A DNA stretch of 64,000 bases, taken from the NCBI GenBank assembly GCA_963971425.1, contig OZ020517.1, forward strand, positions 27,050,668 to 27,114,667, given 5' to 3'. This document shows, in pieces, positions 34,208-46,586 of the stretch; position 1 is the stretch's first letter, and every line of letters starts with the position of its first letter. A model generated the notes under the pieces. The model did not search any database and was not told where the DNA came from. It saw only the letters and a program-made list of their open reading frames with translations. The stretch comes from Bryoerythrophyllum caledonicum. Its lineage: Eukaryota > Streptophyta > Bryopsida > Pottiales > Pottiaceae. A program made the translations under genes and the position numbers.

Positions 34208-34585
34208 ATGTCTACTTTTCCATGGGAGGTTTCTGAAGAAGCTTTGAGTGACTTCTTTAGTGGTCCATATTTATTTAGCGCCCTTTATCGTGTCTATAGA
34301 GGTGCGTATTACGGACAAGGATATCAATTTTATGGGGCTCACCTAAAAATTGATCAATCATTTAATGAAAAATTTGAACAACTACCCTTAGAAATTAAAC
34401 AATTAATTTTAAACAAAGTATGGAGTAAGGGTGAGGGTTTTAATGAAGTAATTGTCAAGAAAAAGACTTTATATTTAAAATATCAACTACACTACCTTTT
34501 TGCTCAATATGGTAGATTGAAACTTCAAACACAACCATTCATTTCTAGAGGTATAGGGGCTTGGAACGGATACAAGTTTAATTAG
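34208..34585 (+). CDS. Leader ORF 0 of retrotransposon B
   Basis: 125 residues from ATG at 34,208 (MSTFPWEVSEEALSDFFSGP) to TAG at 34,585. It is rich in aromatic residues (YRVYRGAYYGQGYQFYGAHL) with a helical middle (EQLPLEIKQLILNKVW). It lies 240 bp after the LTR, ahead of gag. Some plant Tat/Ogre-type elements carry an extra ORF here, but I cannot show homology. Codon use is AT-rich like gag-pol. No function can be assigned. Confidence 0.55.
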   Translation: MSTFPWEVSEEALSDFFSGPYLFSALYRVYRGAYYGQGYQFYGAHLKIDQSFNEKFEQLPLEIKQLILNKVWSKGEGFNEVIVKKKTLYLKYQLHYLFAQYGRLKLQTQPFISRGIGAWNGYKFN

Positions 34586-34707
34586 GAAACTTATATCTTT
34601 GTTAATAGTAAACAAAACTTAGAGAGCAAAGTATTCTTTCCCGACTTCCTATCTAAAGATCCAGAAGTTCCCGTAGTGTAGCCTTTGATTTATTATGTAT
34701 CTAAAAA

Positions 34708-35016
34708 ATGAGTTCCTCAAATGAGACTTTTAAGGAACAACGAACAAGGTTGAAAAGATTATTAATAATTTATTCTAAAATTCAATACAATGAGGGGAAA
34801 TTATTTAGACTTTTGGGGACAGAAATAGAACGCATTAAAGAAAACAATCAACATTCCATTAATAGAAAAAAAATCATCAATACTTTCTTACAAAAATTTA
34901 ATTACCCAAGAGAATTAATAATAGAACCATTGTCACGAGAATTTAAGATAGAACAATTTACCCTCACTGATTGGCGTCATTATTGTTACCTGAATGGAGC
35001 AAATGAGAAAAATTGA
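34708..35016 (+). CDS. Leader ORF a, copy 1 of a small repeated ORF
   Basis: 102 residues from ATG at 34,708 (MSSSNETFKEQRTRLKRLLI). It contains IIYSKIQYNEGKLFRLLGTE IERI and ends in a helical basic part. The pattern I-x-Y-x-E-x(4-7)-L/I-x(2)-E-x-E-I-x-R-x-I recurs in the next two frames. Its 3' end overlaps ORF b by 23 bases. Function unknown. Confidence 0.5.
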   Translation: MSSSNETFKEQRTRLKRLLIIYSKIQYNEGKLFRLLGTEIERIKENNQHSINRKKIINTFLQKFNYPRELIIEPLSREFKIEQFTLTDWRHYCYLNGANEKN

Positions 35017-35275
35017 ACGCCTAAATTCTAAAAGTGAAAGAAATAAATCACTTAAATTCTTATATGCAAGAATAGCTTATTATGAAACTTTTATTAGTCA
35101 GGATAGGAAATATTCGGATATAGTAGAAACTGAAATAGAGAGATTAATCGAACAAGCAAAAGAGTGGTTGAGTGAACTTGAGATAGGGGAATTATTGGCA
35201 TATTTGGGTTACCCCATAAATAAAGAGATGGAATTAAACCTATCTATGGAGGCTGTCCACCTTTGTTCAAGTTAA
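34994..35275 (+). CDS. Leader ORF b, copy 2
   Basis: 93 residues from ATG at 34,994. FLYARIAYYETFISQDRKYS is followed by IVETEIERLIEQAKEWLSEL, EIGELLAYLGYPINKEM and EAVHLCSS. It matches ORF c along its length (EIERLI..A.EWL, E.G.LL..Y.YP, EA..LC). Function unknown. Confidence 0.5.
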   Translation: MEQMRKIERLNSKSERNKSLKFLYARIAYYETFISQDRKYSDIVETEIERLIEQAKEWLSELEIGELLAYLGYPINKEMELNLSMEAVHLCSS

Positions 35276-35324
35276 AATTCTTTATAATTCCTTGAAATAC
35301 CAAATAAGTACCCCCAATGACAAA

Positions 35325-35609
35325 ATGAACCGAGAAAGTGATCCTTCATGTACCCCAGTTAATGGTGGGAAAATAATTAGGAGATTAATCACTACAATTT
35401 GTGCGTATCACCATATAGGTCTTTATGATGGGGAATATTTGAAAATAGCCGAAAATGAGATAGACCTTTAAATAGGTATAGCGAGTGAATGGTTGGGAGA
35501 AAATGAAATGGGAGCCTTATTAACTATGTATAAGTATCCACGAAACATTGCATGGGAAGGTGAGGGAATGAAGCTTACAGAGGAAGCAATTTATCTTTGT
35601 TTAAATTAA
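35325..35609 (+). pseudogene. Leader ORF c, copy 3 with one TAA
   Basis: From ATG at 35,325: IRRLITTICAYHHIGLYDGE, KIAENEIDL, TAA at 35,469, then IASEWLGENEMGALLTMYKY and EAIYLCLN. It is the same fold pattern as ORF b, so b and c are tandem duplicates that have since diverged, with a as a more distant third. Confidence 0.5.
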
Positions 35610-35669
35610 AAATTTAAAAAAATTAAGTTCAGAATAAGGATAAAAATAAAAGATCTATTGGGATTATTA

Positions 35670-37763
35670 ATGTCAGGAAAAGACAAAGAGGAAAGAGAAA
35701 AACAAAAAGTTGAGAGAGCTCAACGTTATAAGAAAAGGGTAGAGAGGAAACAACCAACCATAGTGTTAGGAGTACATAATCCTACCTTTAACACTGTTAC
35801 AACTCCTTCTCCCTTTAAACTAGATGAGGAAATAGAAATAGCCTTAGAAAAGGCATTGAGACAAACAAAAAGGGGGACAACATATAAAACACTACCCGAT
35901 CCTCCAAATTCTCCTCAGTCAGACACAAAGACACCACAATTTACCCCAGAAGAGTTAGTATTCGCAGCATTAAAAAATCCTAGGAAGAAATATATAGGAA
36001 AAAGAAAAGATAAAAAATATACCAGTCACTCTTGTTGTTCTAGTAGCCCGGAAGAGGTAAATTGGGAGACCCAAAGCGAGAAAGTTTGGTCTAATCCTTA
36101 GAAAAGGAGGAATCCTCAGAAGAGGAAGATGAAAAACCTAACATTCATGATCAACAACTTGATGAGTTAGAGCGATTGTTTAGAACCCCCATACCCCATT
36201 CTATAATAAATCGTACATACGAAGTAGGTAACCCCTCAAACCAAACAAACTTTGAAACTCCCAATCCAAGTCTTTTTGCCCAAGAATTTGAGTCAAAATT
36301 GGAAATACCAATATTTACTCATAGTGAAGCAAAAGAATCTATTGACCATTTTCTGAATGACAGACCATTGGAAAATGAAGAAGAAAAACATAAGTTTCGT
36401 AAGGAATTATTAGAAGCTTTTAGCCAAATTCTTAGACCTACCACTTTAAACTTTGACATACAAGAAGAGATTGACCAATCTAGTGTGGAAGGAGAGGAAT
36501 TTAAGTATAATCCTATTAAAGAGGAAAAGTTAGATATAGGTGAGCAAAGTGAGCCTAAAGAAGGTGAAAGTTTATTTAATAGTGAAAGTAAAGAAGAAGA
36601 GCACTCAGAACCACCAGTGCAAGAAGAGAGTCCAGCTGGACTCACCTCACATACTTCGGGGGGACTTCTCCTTTTGACTCTTCTTCTGCTAGTTCTACCA
36701 CTAGCATGTCCTCATTATCCTCACCACCTTCAACCCCTCCTACTCCTGACGACCCTTTTGTTAATCCCCTTGCTATGGCGCATCATAGGATGCTTAATAT
36801 AGCTCCATTTTCCATATTCTATGGTGATTTGGGAGAAGATCCAGATTCCTATTTGGAAAGATTTCAAGTAGTAGCAATAGCTAATAATTTAGCAATTGAT
36901 AAGTATATCACTAGTTTTCCTGGTAATTTACTAGGGGAAGCTCAGGGTGGTATGCAGCATTAGATCCTCAACCAATAAATTGGGATGCTTTAAAAGAAGC
37001 ATTTTTGACCAGGTTTAGACCCAAGTCTTATCATAATACTTTGCAGGATCAGTTGCAAAATTTTCAAATGTATCCCACTGAAACTATAGCTGGATATTAT
37101 ACTCGGCTTAGAAACTTATTGAATAGATGGCGAAATATGCCAGAAGCATGGATCACTAATACCTTTACCAGAGGTTTATTAGATCCTATGTGTATATACC
37201 AGGTTAAACTTTCCAACCCGGCAAATTTAAATGCAGCATATGAAGCTGCTAGAAATTGGGAAGCTGCTATGCAGCGATCTAATATGTTGTTACAGACAAA
37301 AATGATTCCATATCAGGATCCATATCTTTTGCCTGTAACTACTCAATATGGGATGGATAATAGTGGAAGAGATTATTATCCTAGGTCAATATCTAGTCAA
37401 CCTCAATTAACTATACAAGGACCACCTCATCCTAGAGAGCAACAACTTGCGCTGATGCCTCCAAGTCATGAGAAAAATGAACTACAAGCCTTATAAAAAC
37501 AATTTAGAGAATTGTCAGTCCATGTTAATGAAGGTAGAAATAAGAGACCTAAGGCTACTAATCAACGAACTAATATTTGGTGTAGTAATTGTAAGGGACA
37601 TGGACACTTGGCCACCGAGTGTAAATATCCTATAGGAGGAACACCTAAGCTTAAATGTGCTTATTGCGGTGCTAAGGGCCATGATATAACTATTTGTAGA
37701 AATATCAAGGAAGTTAAGGCCCTAGTACAAGAGCAACCTTCTCAAAATAATAACCAAAAATAA
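35670..37763 (+). pseudogene. gag of retrotransposon B
   Basis: It starts at ATG 35,670 (MSGKDKEEREKQK). Frame changes occur near 36,100, 36,650 and 36,950, and a TAA at 37,494. The first part is basic, then acidic and low complexity. The capsid-like retrotransposon gag domain spans about 36,770-37,290 (FYGDLGEDPDSYLERFQ, WDALKEAFLTRFRPKSY, ETIAGYYTRLRNLLNRW). Two zinc knuckles follow (CSNCKGHGHLATEC and CAYCGAKGHDITIC). It would form the virus-like particle and bind RNA. TAA at 37,763 ends it, overlapping the start of the pol frame. Confidence 0.85.
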
Positions 37764-40700
37764 CCTTATAGAATTACATCCAAAGAACCTTTCACCAGGC
37801 CAGGAAACAATAACCTGTAGTAGTTCAGAGAGTGATTATAGCAAAGTAAAACTTAATCCTGTGCTTGCTAGAAATATGCCAACTATACTAAAAAGACCAA
37901 AAATTCTTAAACCATCACCACAAATAATAGAGATGACAAATAGTGATTCTCAGGAAAATCCTACTCAAGTACCTAAAACACCTCCTTTGCCAGAAACAGT
38001 TGTACCTATAATTCCAAATGTGGAAAAAACAAGTACTTCCATGAAACCATTGGAACAACCTACTTTTTATAAGCCTTCAAAAAAGATAGTAAAGGAATCA
38101 TCTTTGTCTTTAAAAAAGAGAAAACATAATAGAATTATGAGATTAGCAGTGGGTATGCATCCATATGATATTCTCACAGATTTAGATAGATTACAACCTC
38201 AAATTTCTTTGAGACAATTACTTGCATTGTCACCTTATTGTAAGAATGAGTTAACCTCTTCTCTAATTAGAAAGAGAGCAAAAATACAAGAGGAGGACAA
38301 TGTTAAAAAAACTAAACAAAAAATAAATAAGAAAACAAGTAAATCTCAACCCGAAATTGTGAACGTTCATGATATCTCTCTAGATCCAGGTGCACCTACA
38401 GTTGATGTAATTATAGATGGAACTTTAATTGATGGAGTCCAAATTGGTAGTGGGAGTAGTGTCAACCTTATGAGTGTTGATACTATGGAAGAGTTAGGCA
38501 TAACTAACATAGCACCTACTCCTATTATTTTAAGAATGGCCGATCAAAGTAGAGTCAAACCTTTGGGAAAATTCATACAATTAAATACAATAAGTGGTGG
38601 AATTGGTTATAAAATTGACTATATTGTCTTTAAGGTGAGTGAGCCTATTTCCACATATCATATTCTCCTTGGCAGACCTTGGTTGTCATTAGCTAAAGCC
38701 AAGGACGATTGGGGCAAGGGAACTTTGACAATTGGGAAGGGCAAAAGTAAAATTATTCTTCCTATGTTCCCTGCAAATTATCATGGTGAGACTCAAGATG
38801 ATGCCTCAGATTGGACTACTGATCCGAACTCAGAATCTGAGCCTGAAGATACTAATGTTATCCAGGACATGCCTACGTTTAAAGGTTTAAGTCCTGGAGA
38901 GTATTTTGTCCGTCCTAGTCAAGTTGATGACTCGGATGCAGCTATTGAAGCATGGCAAAATGCTCATATTTTTAACATTACTACTGAGGGTGAGTCAGAT
39001 AAGGAAATTCCTTATGTGTCAGACTCGGATGAGTTGCTAGGTGATAAGAAAACACCTAATGTTCTACCTTTAGTAAAAAATACTATAGAAATAAATTTAG
39101 GCACTACGGAAGATCCTAAGCCTATTAAAATATATGATGAATTAAGTTCTAAAGAATATGAAGAATGGTTGGAATTCTTTAAGAAGGAGAAAGATGCCTT
39201 TGCTTGGACTTATAAAGATTTGAAAGGCATACCTCCTGATGTTTGTCAACATCGAATTATCCTAGAAGCGGATGCTAAACCTGTTAGACAAATGCAATAT
39301 AGGATGAATCCAAAGTATTCTCTAATGGTTAAAGAGGAAGTTGATAAATTACTGGAGTGTAATTTCATTTATCCCGTGCCATTTAGTGAGTGGGTGTCAC
39401 CTATTGTCATAGTACCTAAAAAGAATGGTAAGATCCGTATTTGTCAGGATTTTAGACAGTTGAACAAAGCCACTAAGAAAGATTTCTTTCCTTTACCATT
39501 TTCTGATGCAGTCCTAGATGGTGTAGCAGGTCATGAGTGTTATTCTTTCCTTGATGGATTCTCGGAGTGTAATCAAGTGCAGATTGCCCCAGAAGATAAA
39601 CCATTGACCACTTTCACTACGGACTGGGGGACTTTTGTATATAATGTCATGCCAATTGGATTGTGCAATGCTCCGGCAACATTCCAAAGAGTTATGACTC
39701 AAGCCTTCACAAAATATCTTAGAAAATTTATGGAGATATTTTTAGATGATTTTTGTGTGTTTGGTTCTAAGAAAGATCATGCACAAAATTTGAAGAAATG
39801 TTTTGATCAATGTAGAAAGTATGGCATCTCCATAAATGCTGCTAAGTCTGAGTTTGCCACTATATGTGGTAAATTATTAGGTCATGTTGTTTCAAAAGAG
39901 GGAATATCGGTTGACCCAGACAAAGTAGACATTATTATTAAAATGGAAATTCCCAAACATCTCACGGGACTAAAAGGCTTTCTAGGTGCAACAAGTTATT
40001 ATAGAAGATTTATTTATAAGTTTGCTTTTATAGCAGTACCTTTGAATGTCTTAACACAACAAACTTTACTACCGGGGGTATGGACAGATGATTGCACTAA
40101 AGCTTTTAACAAGTTAAAACGTCGCCTTAGTAAAGCATCTGTTCTAATTCCCCCAGATTGGACAAAACCCTTTGAAGTATATGTTGATGCTTCTAATATG
40201 GCAATTGGAAGTGTGTTAAGCCAGAAAGATTCCAAAGGTCATGATAGACCAATTTACTTTGCAAGTAGACAGTTGAGTGGCCCAGAAAGGAACTATTCTG
40301 TAACTGAAAGAGAAGGTCTTGGCATGATTTTCTCTGTTAAAAAATATAGACATTATTTATTGGGATATAAATTCACTTTTCATATTGATCATGATGCCTT
40401 GAAGTATATGATCAATAAGCCTCAATTAAGTGGTCGAATTGCAAGATGGGTTTTGTTATTGCAAGAGTTTGATTTTACCATTAATATCAGATCGGGGAAA
40501 ATACATCAAAATGTAGATTTTTTATCAAGACTTAGTGAGACTATAAATCCACAGTCCATAGATGATAACTTTCCAGATGCACACATCTTTTCTGTTAAAG
40601 AGGGTGTGGAGGTACTTGATGTAATTCCAAAAGAATATGCCGACATCATCTACTATTTGACTAAGGCTACTTTTCCTATTGAATACACTAGCAAAGATAA

Positions 40701-41883
40701 AATTAAACTAGTCCATCAATCTTTGCCTTACACCATGATTAGTGGTGTTCTCTATAAGAGAGGCAAAGATGATGTACTTCGACGATGTGTAAATCCTAGT
40801 GAAGTATCCATGATTTTAGTAGGATGCCATGATGATGTCTGTGGAGGGCATTTTGCGGGTTGGGCTACCGCTCAAAAAGCATTGCGAGCAGGCTATTGGT
40901 GGCCCACACTTTTTGCCGATGCCACTAATTATGTTAAAAAATGTGATCCTTGCCAGCGAGTTGGTAAACTGACAGCCATTAAGGCTATGCCACTCACACC
41001 AATTTTAGCACAAATTCCTTTTGAAAAATGGGGAATTGACTTTGTAGGTCCCATTAAACCACCTAGTCGTGAGGGTCAAAAACGCTATATCTTGGTTGCA
41101 ACCGAATTTGTGACTAAGTGGGTAGAGGCCCTTGCTACTAGAAATGATGATGCAGACACTGTGGCAAAATTCATTTATGAACATATCATCACTAGGTTTG
41201 GGTGTCCAAAAGAAATTGTAAGTGATAGAGGGACTCGTTTTATCAATGATACTATTGAAAAAATGTTGTAAAAATATTTTATTAAGCACCGTAAGTCGTC
41301 ACCCTATCACCCTAGAGCTAATGGACAAACTGAGAAGTCTAATGGTATTCTCTGCAAGATTATCACTAAGACATTACAAGGCAATGCATCTAATTGGGAT
41401 TATGAGTTGAATAATGCATTATGGGCATATAGATGTACAATAAAAACTACAACTAAAGCAACCCCTTTCCAATTAGTATATGGATTGGAAGCTATGCTCT
41501 CGATAGAAGTAGCATTACCTTCTCTACGCGTGGCAATTTCTGAAAGATTGGATGATGAACAATCTCTAAGAGAAAGATTAGATAATCTAGAACGTTTAGA
41601 TGAAATTAGAGGTCAAGCCTACATGAATATGGAAGCTATACAAAAACAAAGGAAAACTTATTATGATAGTAAATTACAACCAAAAACTCTAAAAGAAAAT
41701 GATTTAGTCTTACTCTATGATAGTCGATTCCAGGAATTTCCCGGAAAATTTAAAATGAGATGGTTTGGACCATACAAAATACTTAAATCTTATCCTAATG
41801 GTTCTGTGGAATTACAAGATTTTGCAGGTTATGTGCATGCAACACGCTATAATGGCTACAGGCTCAAAAAATATGTAACTTGA
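37726..41883 (+). pseudogene. pol of retrotransposon B (PR-RT-RH-INT)
   Basis: Open from about 37,726 in the +1 frame relative to gag, with a single TAA at 41,269. Protease lies near 38,390-38,690; the expected catalytic D-S-G reads GSGSSVNLM, so Asp is replaced by Gly, while the flap/ILLGRPWL end is normal. RT spans about 39,270-39,990 (RICQDFRQLN, LCNAPATFQR, FLDDFCVFG). RNase H spans 40,170-40,530 (VYVDASNMAIG, FHIDHDALKY). Integrase has an HHCC zinc finger (H...H...CDPCQR, about 40,830-40,950) and the D,D,E residues in GIDFVGP, IVSDRGT and GQTEKSN. The TAA lies between the second D and the E. It ends with a GPY-type module and no chromodomain. Codon use is AT-rich. Confidence 0.95.
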
Positions 41884-43471
41884 GGGCAAGTTACCTTTTA
41901 AAGAGAGGGGCTACATCCCTACTTAAGGAAAATCTTAAGAAAAAGTTTTTAAGTAGTCCGGAACGACACTAAACTACCAAAGGGAAAGTGTAAAATTTTG
42001 TGTTTTAAGTCATAGTTAATTTATGATCATTCATAAAAAATATTCACAAAAAACTTTCTTAAGAGAAACCTTGTCATAAGGTATTATTGAAAAAATAAAA
42101 TTCAAAAATAAAAATTCTTAAGAGCTAAATCGTTTTGCATAAAGGAACAGGACTTAAGAAGTCATCTCAAGTTAAGCCACAGAATTAAGGTCATAAGTAT
42201 GATGTCATGTCAGTTGTCTTAAAAGAACTTAACTGCTCTTAAAGACACAGTTGTTTTAAGGAACTTAAGCCGTCTTCAAGCACTCAAGAGACGTCAAAAC
42301 TACAGTTGCCTTAAGAACTCAAAATAGTCTTAAAGACACAAGTGACTTAAGAACTTGAGTGGTCTTATCAAATTTAAGGAGATGTCAGAACTCCAGTTGT
42401 CTTAAGAACTTGAGTGAATACCTTAAGACAGTAAGTCCGGGGTTGTCCCTGAAGTTCATCTTAAAAAGTAAAATTGTGAGACAATAATAAACTTAAGCAA
42501 GGAGATGCCTTAAGCCAGAAGTAAGCCGAAGCATATTATGAAAAATGGAAATAGTTAAGAAAGTAAAAATGATGATTAAGTTGGTAGGAAATCTGTGAGA
42601 AGCGACCTTGTCATAAAGTGGAGAAATCTCATCATATTGAAAGATCAAACTAAAGTGCCATGGAAGGGACAAAAGTGGACACTTCACTCGAGGGAACAAT
42701 AATCAATCACGTCAAAAAGATCATTGCAATGACTTGAAAAACGTGATGATAAGGACGAGTGGGGACGGGACTTAAAACCAAGTGGCAAAACTTGATGAGC
42801 CGTTAAGAAAACAAGCTGCCAAACTTGGCTATGGCTCATCATAGGGAATTCACAAGTGCATTGTTCAGCCGCTGAAGCAGAAGTTGAGAGGTCAGTTTGC
42901 ATCGTTGGGAGTTGGAGTGTATCGTGAAGAATTGTTGCAAGTCGTGAGTTTGGTGGCTCTCTATTCGGGAAGCGAGGTGTCACCAAGAGCGGAGAAGAAG
43001 TTGTCACACTTTTGCTGGTAAGTTCGTCGTTAGTTTTTAAGTCGCTTGTGTCTTTAAGACTATTTTGCACCTGAGTTCGTCGTTCGCTTGTGTCTTTAAG
43101 ACTATTTTGCACCTGTTGCACTCTGTGAATTTGGATTCACCATTTTGCACCTGTTTTTAGCAAGAAAACAAAGTTCTTTTCCCTGCAATGTCTACTTCGT
43201 TTGCGCAGTCTTCTTCACGCTACAAAACACTCTTAAGACATGCATCTACACTCATAGAATTTCCTTTCATCTGTGCAGACTTATGTCTGAGGATTACATG
43301 CAAAGTGGTTACAACGGTTATGCCATTTCTTGATTTTCCTTAACAGATTCTTTTGCTTTTAGTCTTGTAGATAGTTATCTACTCTTAGTAAATTCTATTC
43401 CGTTAATTTCGCACCTTGGCAAGGAAGATCAGTTGAATTTTGCGGTCTTAAGCAACCTCATTCACCACGAA
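41884..43471. other. CTTAAG-rich spacer after pol
   Basis: No gene. From 41,920 to 42,530 there are many CTTAAG and TTAAGA motifs, like those of the LTRs. From about 42,680 composition turns more GC-rich, and a 38-bp direct repeat (TTCGTCG...CTTAAGACTATTTTGCACCTG) occurs at about 43,020-43,115. Confidence 0.65.
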
Positions 43472-46400
43472 ATGGCATAATTCAACAATCCTCTGTTCTG
43501 TGAACTCACATTCAGAACGACGAACTTACCAGCAAAACTGATCTTCCTTGCCAGTCGGGTGTTCGAGAGGCCAGACAACGCCAAGGTGGGACGGGGATAT
43601 TCAATCAGGAAGGCCAAGGCTTCGTGGAAGGAATGGCTGAAATTTATCAACCTTCGACTCTTGATGGCTTTTGATGGAACGAAGGTATTATCACCCAGCG
43701 CATTGGCTGTAGCGTACAAGAGCTGGAATGGAGAGCGACTCAACTGGTCCAAGATCATGTACGCGCATCTCCGACTGGAGCTAACAGGGAAGAATACCCG
43801 CCACAACATCTTCTTCTATGGGACCACGTACCTCTCAGCAATCTGTCCCCCACTGAGGAAGAGCTTGACTGGAGGAGCACATGAGGTGGAAGAAGAATCA
43901 GGGAGGAGTGCCAAGAAGAAGAGATTGCGCAAGATGGTGGAGGAACCGGAGAAAGAAGAGGAACCGGAAGAAGCTTCTGAAGAAGAAGAAGAAGACGTAG
44001 GAGATGAAGACATGACCAGTCCAGCAAGGGAGGACGCAGAAGAGGAGACGCCAGGGTCACCTGAAGCCCCTGCACCAGCGAAAGACAAGGGAAAGAAACC
44101 GTTAGCGGAAGTGCAAAAGAAGAAGGTGAAGTCCCCGATCTCCACTGGAGGTGTCTTGAGTATCACCTCAGGACAGGAACCGCGTCCACCAGTAGCAGCG
44201 AAGCTGTCCAAGTCACCATCCAAGCAGATTATTCCGTACGCTGCTCCCAAGGTTGCCACAATGGAGGACCCTGAAGATGAAGCTCCTACCAAGTAAACAA
44301 GGAAGAAATCGCAGGGAGTGGAGGGCACCAAACATGGTGAGGTTCGAGAGTTGAACAAGGCGAACCTCGAACTGTTGGTGTTTCAGAAGGATGATCTCGT
44401 GGCGCAGTACCAAGCCACCAACAAGGACATCCTATTGGCCAAGGATCAGATGCAGAAGGACTTCCAACGCGAAAAGCTCAGGTTGGAGAAGTCACTGTCG
44501 GAAGCAGAGCGAGCTAGAGAGCTGCTGGACAGGGAGCGGGGTGAACTACGAGGGAAGTTGGCCCAAACAACTGAAGAAGTTCAGCGCTGGGAGACTTTGT
44601 GCAACGAGCAGACGACGGAGGCACAACAATGCGAGGAGTTGCAGAAGAAGCTGAGCCATATGGAGCAGGAGTACCATCGCCTCAAGGCGGAGTCGGAGAA
44701 GGAGAATTCGGCTCTAGTTGGAGACAAGGAAGCACAGATGCGAGATTGGCACACGTTGCAAGAAGAGCTCCGGCAAGCTTCCGGTAGCGCTGCCCATTGG
44801 AAAGACCTCTGCACTGTGAAGGAGAGACAAATGGAAGAACATCTGCTTGAGATTGAGAGTCTTAAGACTCAACACCAGCTGGTGAAGGAGCAGTATCAGG
44901 CTGAGAAGAATCTAGCGAAGGAGTTGGCGACATCGCTAGCACAACAGAAGAGAGAGGTGCAGGCGAGCAGGGAAGCGTCGACCGTAGCTACGCCCGACTC
45001 TTCACAAGTAGCAGAGTTGGAAGGAAAGTACGGGAGGTCACCGAGGCTAATGCACGGTTGACTTCACAGACGACCACAGATAGAGGAGTGAAGAGCAAAC
45101 TCCAAGAGGCGATTTGGCGTCAGGACTTACATAGTCCGCCAACCTTTGCACTCTTCAGAGCATACGAGTTGCAGAGGAATGCTTGTTTCACCATGATGTG
45201 CTTGAGCGCTGGAGACAAGCTGAGCCGGGGAGAATTTCAGAACCTGTGGACCGCAGCATCAAACTTCGCCAACATGCAGAATTTGATCTACGAAATGATC
45301 GTGAGGTAGGACCTTCAGCTGGAGGACGCCAGACACTTGCTGGTGCCGATCGGTGATATTGGAGCCAGAGTGCTACTATATTATTGGCACTTGGAGGGGC
45401 AGCTGCAGATGCGGAGGCAGTATGATCAACCGGATGTAGCTCAACGTATGGTAGTAATTCCTGAGGTTGATCTTAAGACCGTTCCCCTCTCTACGGACTA
45501 CTTGGGAGAATGGAAGAACCAGATGGAGAAGCTAACGAAGCTATTACAAAATGAACAGAGCTTCGTGGGATGCATGACTCAAGTCCAAAAGCGCGAGGAC
45601 TTGGCTCAACGGGGTGAGATTACCATGGGGCAGTATCTCTACGCCAAGGTCCGAGCTCACCACCAACTTAAGCGTGCAATCGAGGGAGCGAAGAAGAAAA
45701 CAGTAGATGTGGCAGATGCGGTTCAGATGGCCACTTTCATGTCACCACCTCCAGATTATAGACACACGATCTGGGGAGGCTTGCCACTACCAGTGACCGG
45801 ATCGTTGAACAAGCAATGATTTCTCGGAGAATACGAGAATTTGTTTAACAGCGAGGAGGAGGTGCCATTTCCCTCATGGCAAGCCATAGATTGGCTGTTG
45901 GAGGACTTTGGCTTGTCACCGCGGGTCTGGAGATAGTGGGATCAACTATATCCCAAGGCATCCCAGACTTGGTCAACGGTACCGCCTACAGCGATCACGA
46001 TGAGTTACCACCAGTGTCCCTTGAAAGGATATCGGCGTTACAAGTGGGCGCCCTGGAGTAAGCTCGACACAGTGCCTTACAACGGGCCACAGATTCCAGG
46101 GAGTTTTTCTTCTCCCCAGGAATGTAGTGATTCTTATCGGGCATTTTTTGAGATTCACCGCAAACACACGGATCCTGTGTATTTCAAGCTGCAGTGTTCT
46201 GCAACATTTTGTCTCATATGTGTATGCGATACAAGTGCGTGGTGAATGTCAACAGATTTGACGAGACCAAGCCCGAGTTTCACCTATGGACGAAGATGCA
46301 GCAGATGCCAAGTCGCCATATGAGGACTTTGGAGTGTATGGTAATTACCAACTTCCTCCACGGTGCGAGCTCGGTGTTTGCCTTGGAGAATTCCAGCAAG

Positions 46401-46586
46401 CGTCAAGAGCAGCTGGTTGCCTGGTTGAGTTACGAGAAGGCACACGAGACGTATCTCTTCAAGCATGATGAGGATGTTCGTCATAATGTAGAGATGGCTG
46501 AGCTGCAGCTGATTCTCCACGAGTGTGAGTTCAAGGATGCGTACAAGCACAAGCGTCCTCGACTCGAAGCCAGACCAAGATTTTAA
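43472..46586 (+). pseudogene. Extra coiled-coil reading frame downstream of pol
   Basis: A long frame of distinctly higher GC than gag-pol. ATG at 43,472 is followed two codons later by TAA, then an N-terminal block (RVFERPDNAKVGRGYSIRKA ... IFFYGTTYLSAICPPLR). Next come an acidic stretch (43,880-44,060), TAA at 44,294 and a long coiled coil to about 44,960. A frame change near 45,030 is followed by a helical block (FRAYELQRNACFTMMCLSAG). TAG at 45,307, TGA at 45,817 and TAG at 45,934 interrupt the rest, and a last frame change near 46,200 leads to KAHETYLFKHDEDVRHNVEM and a stop at 46,584. There is no signal peptide or membrane segment, so it is not an obvious envelope gene. It could be an accessory ORF or a captured host transcript. 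Confidence 0.6.

Noticed and set aside
45876-46061. Overlapping alternative ORFs within the extra frame of element B
   Set aside because: They are in other frames than the continuous coiled-coil reading frame and show no independent features.
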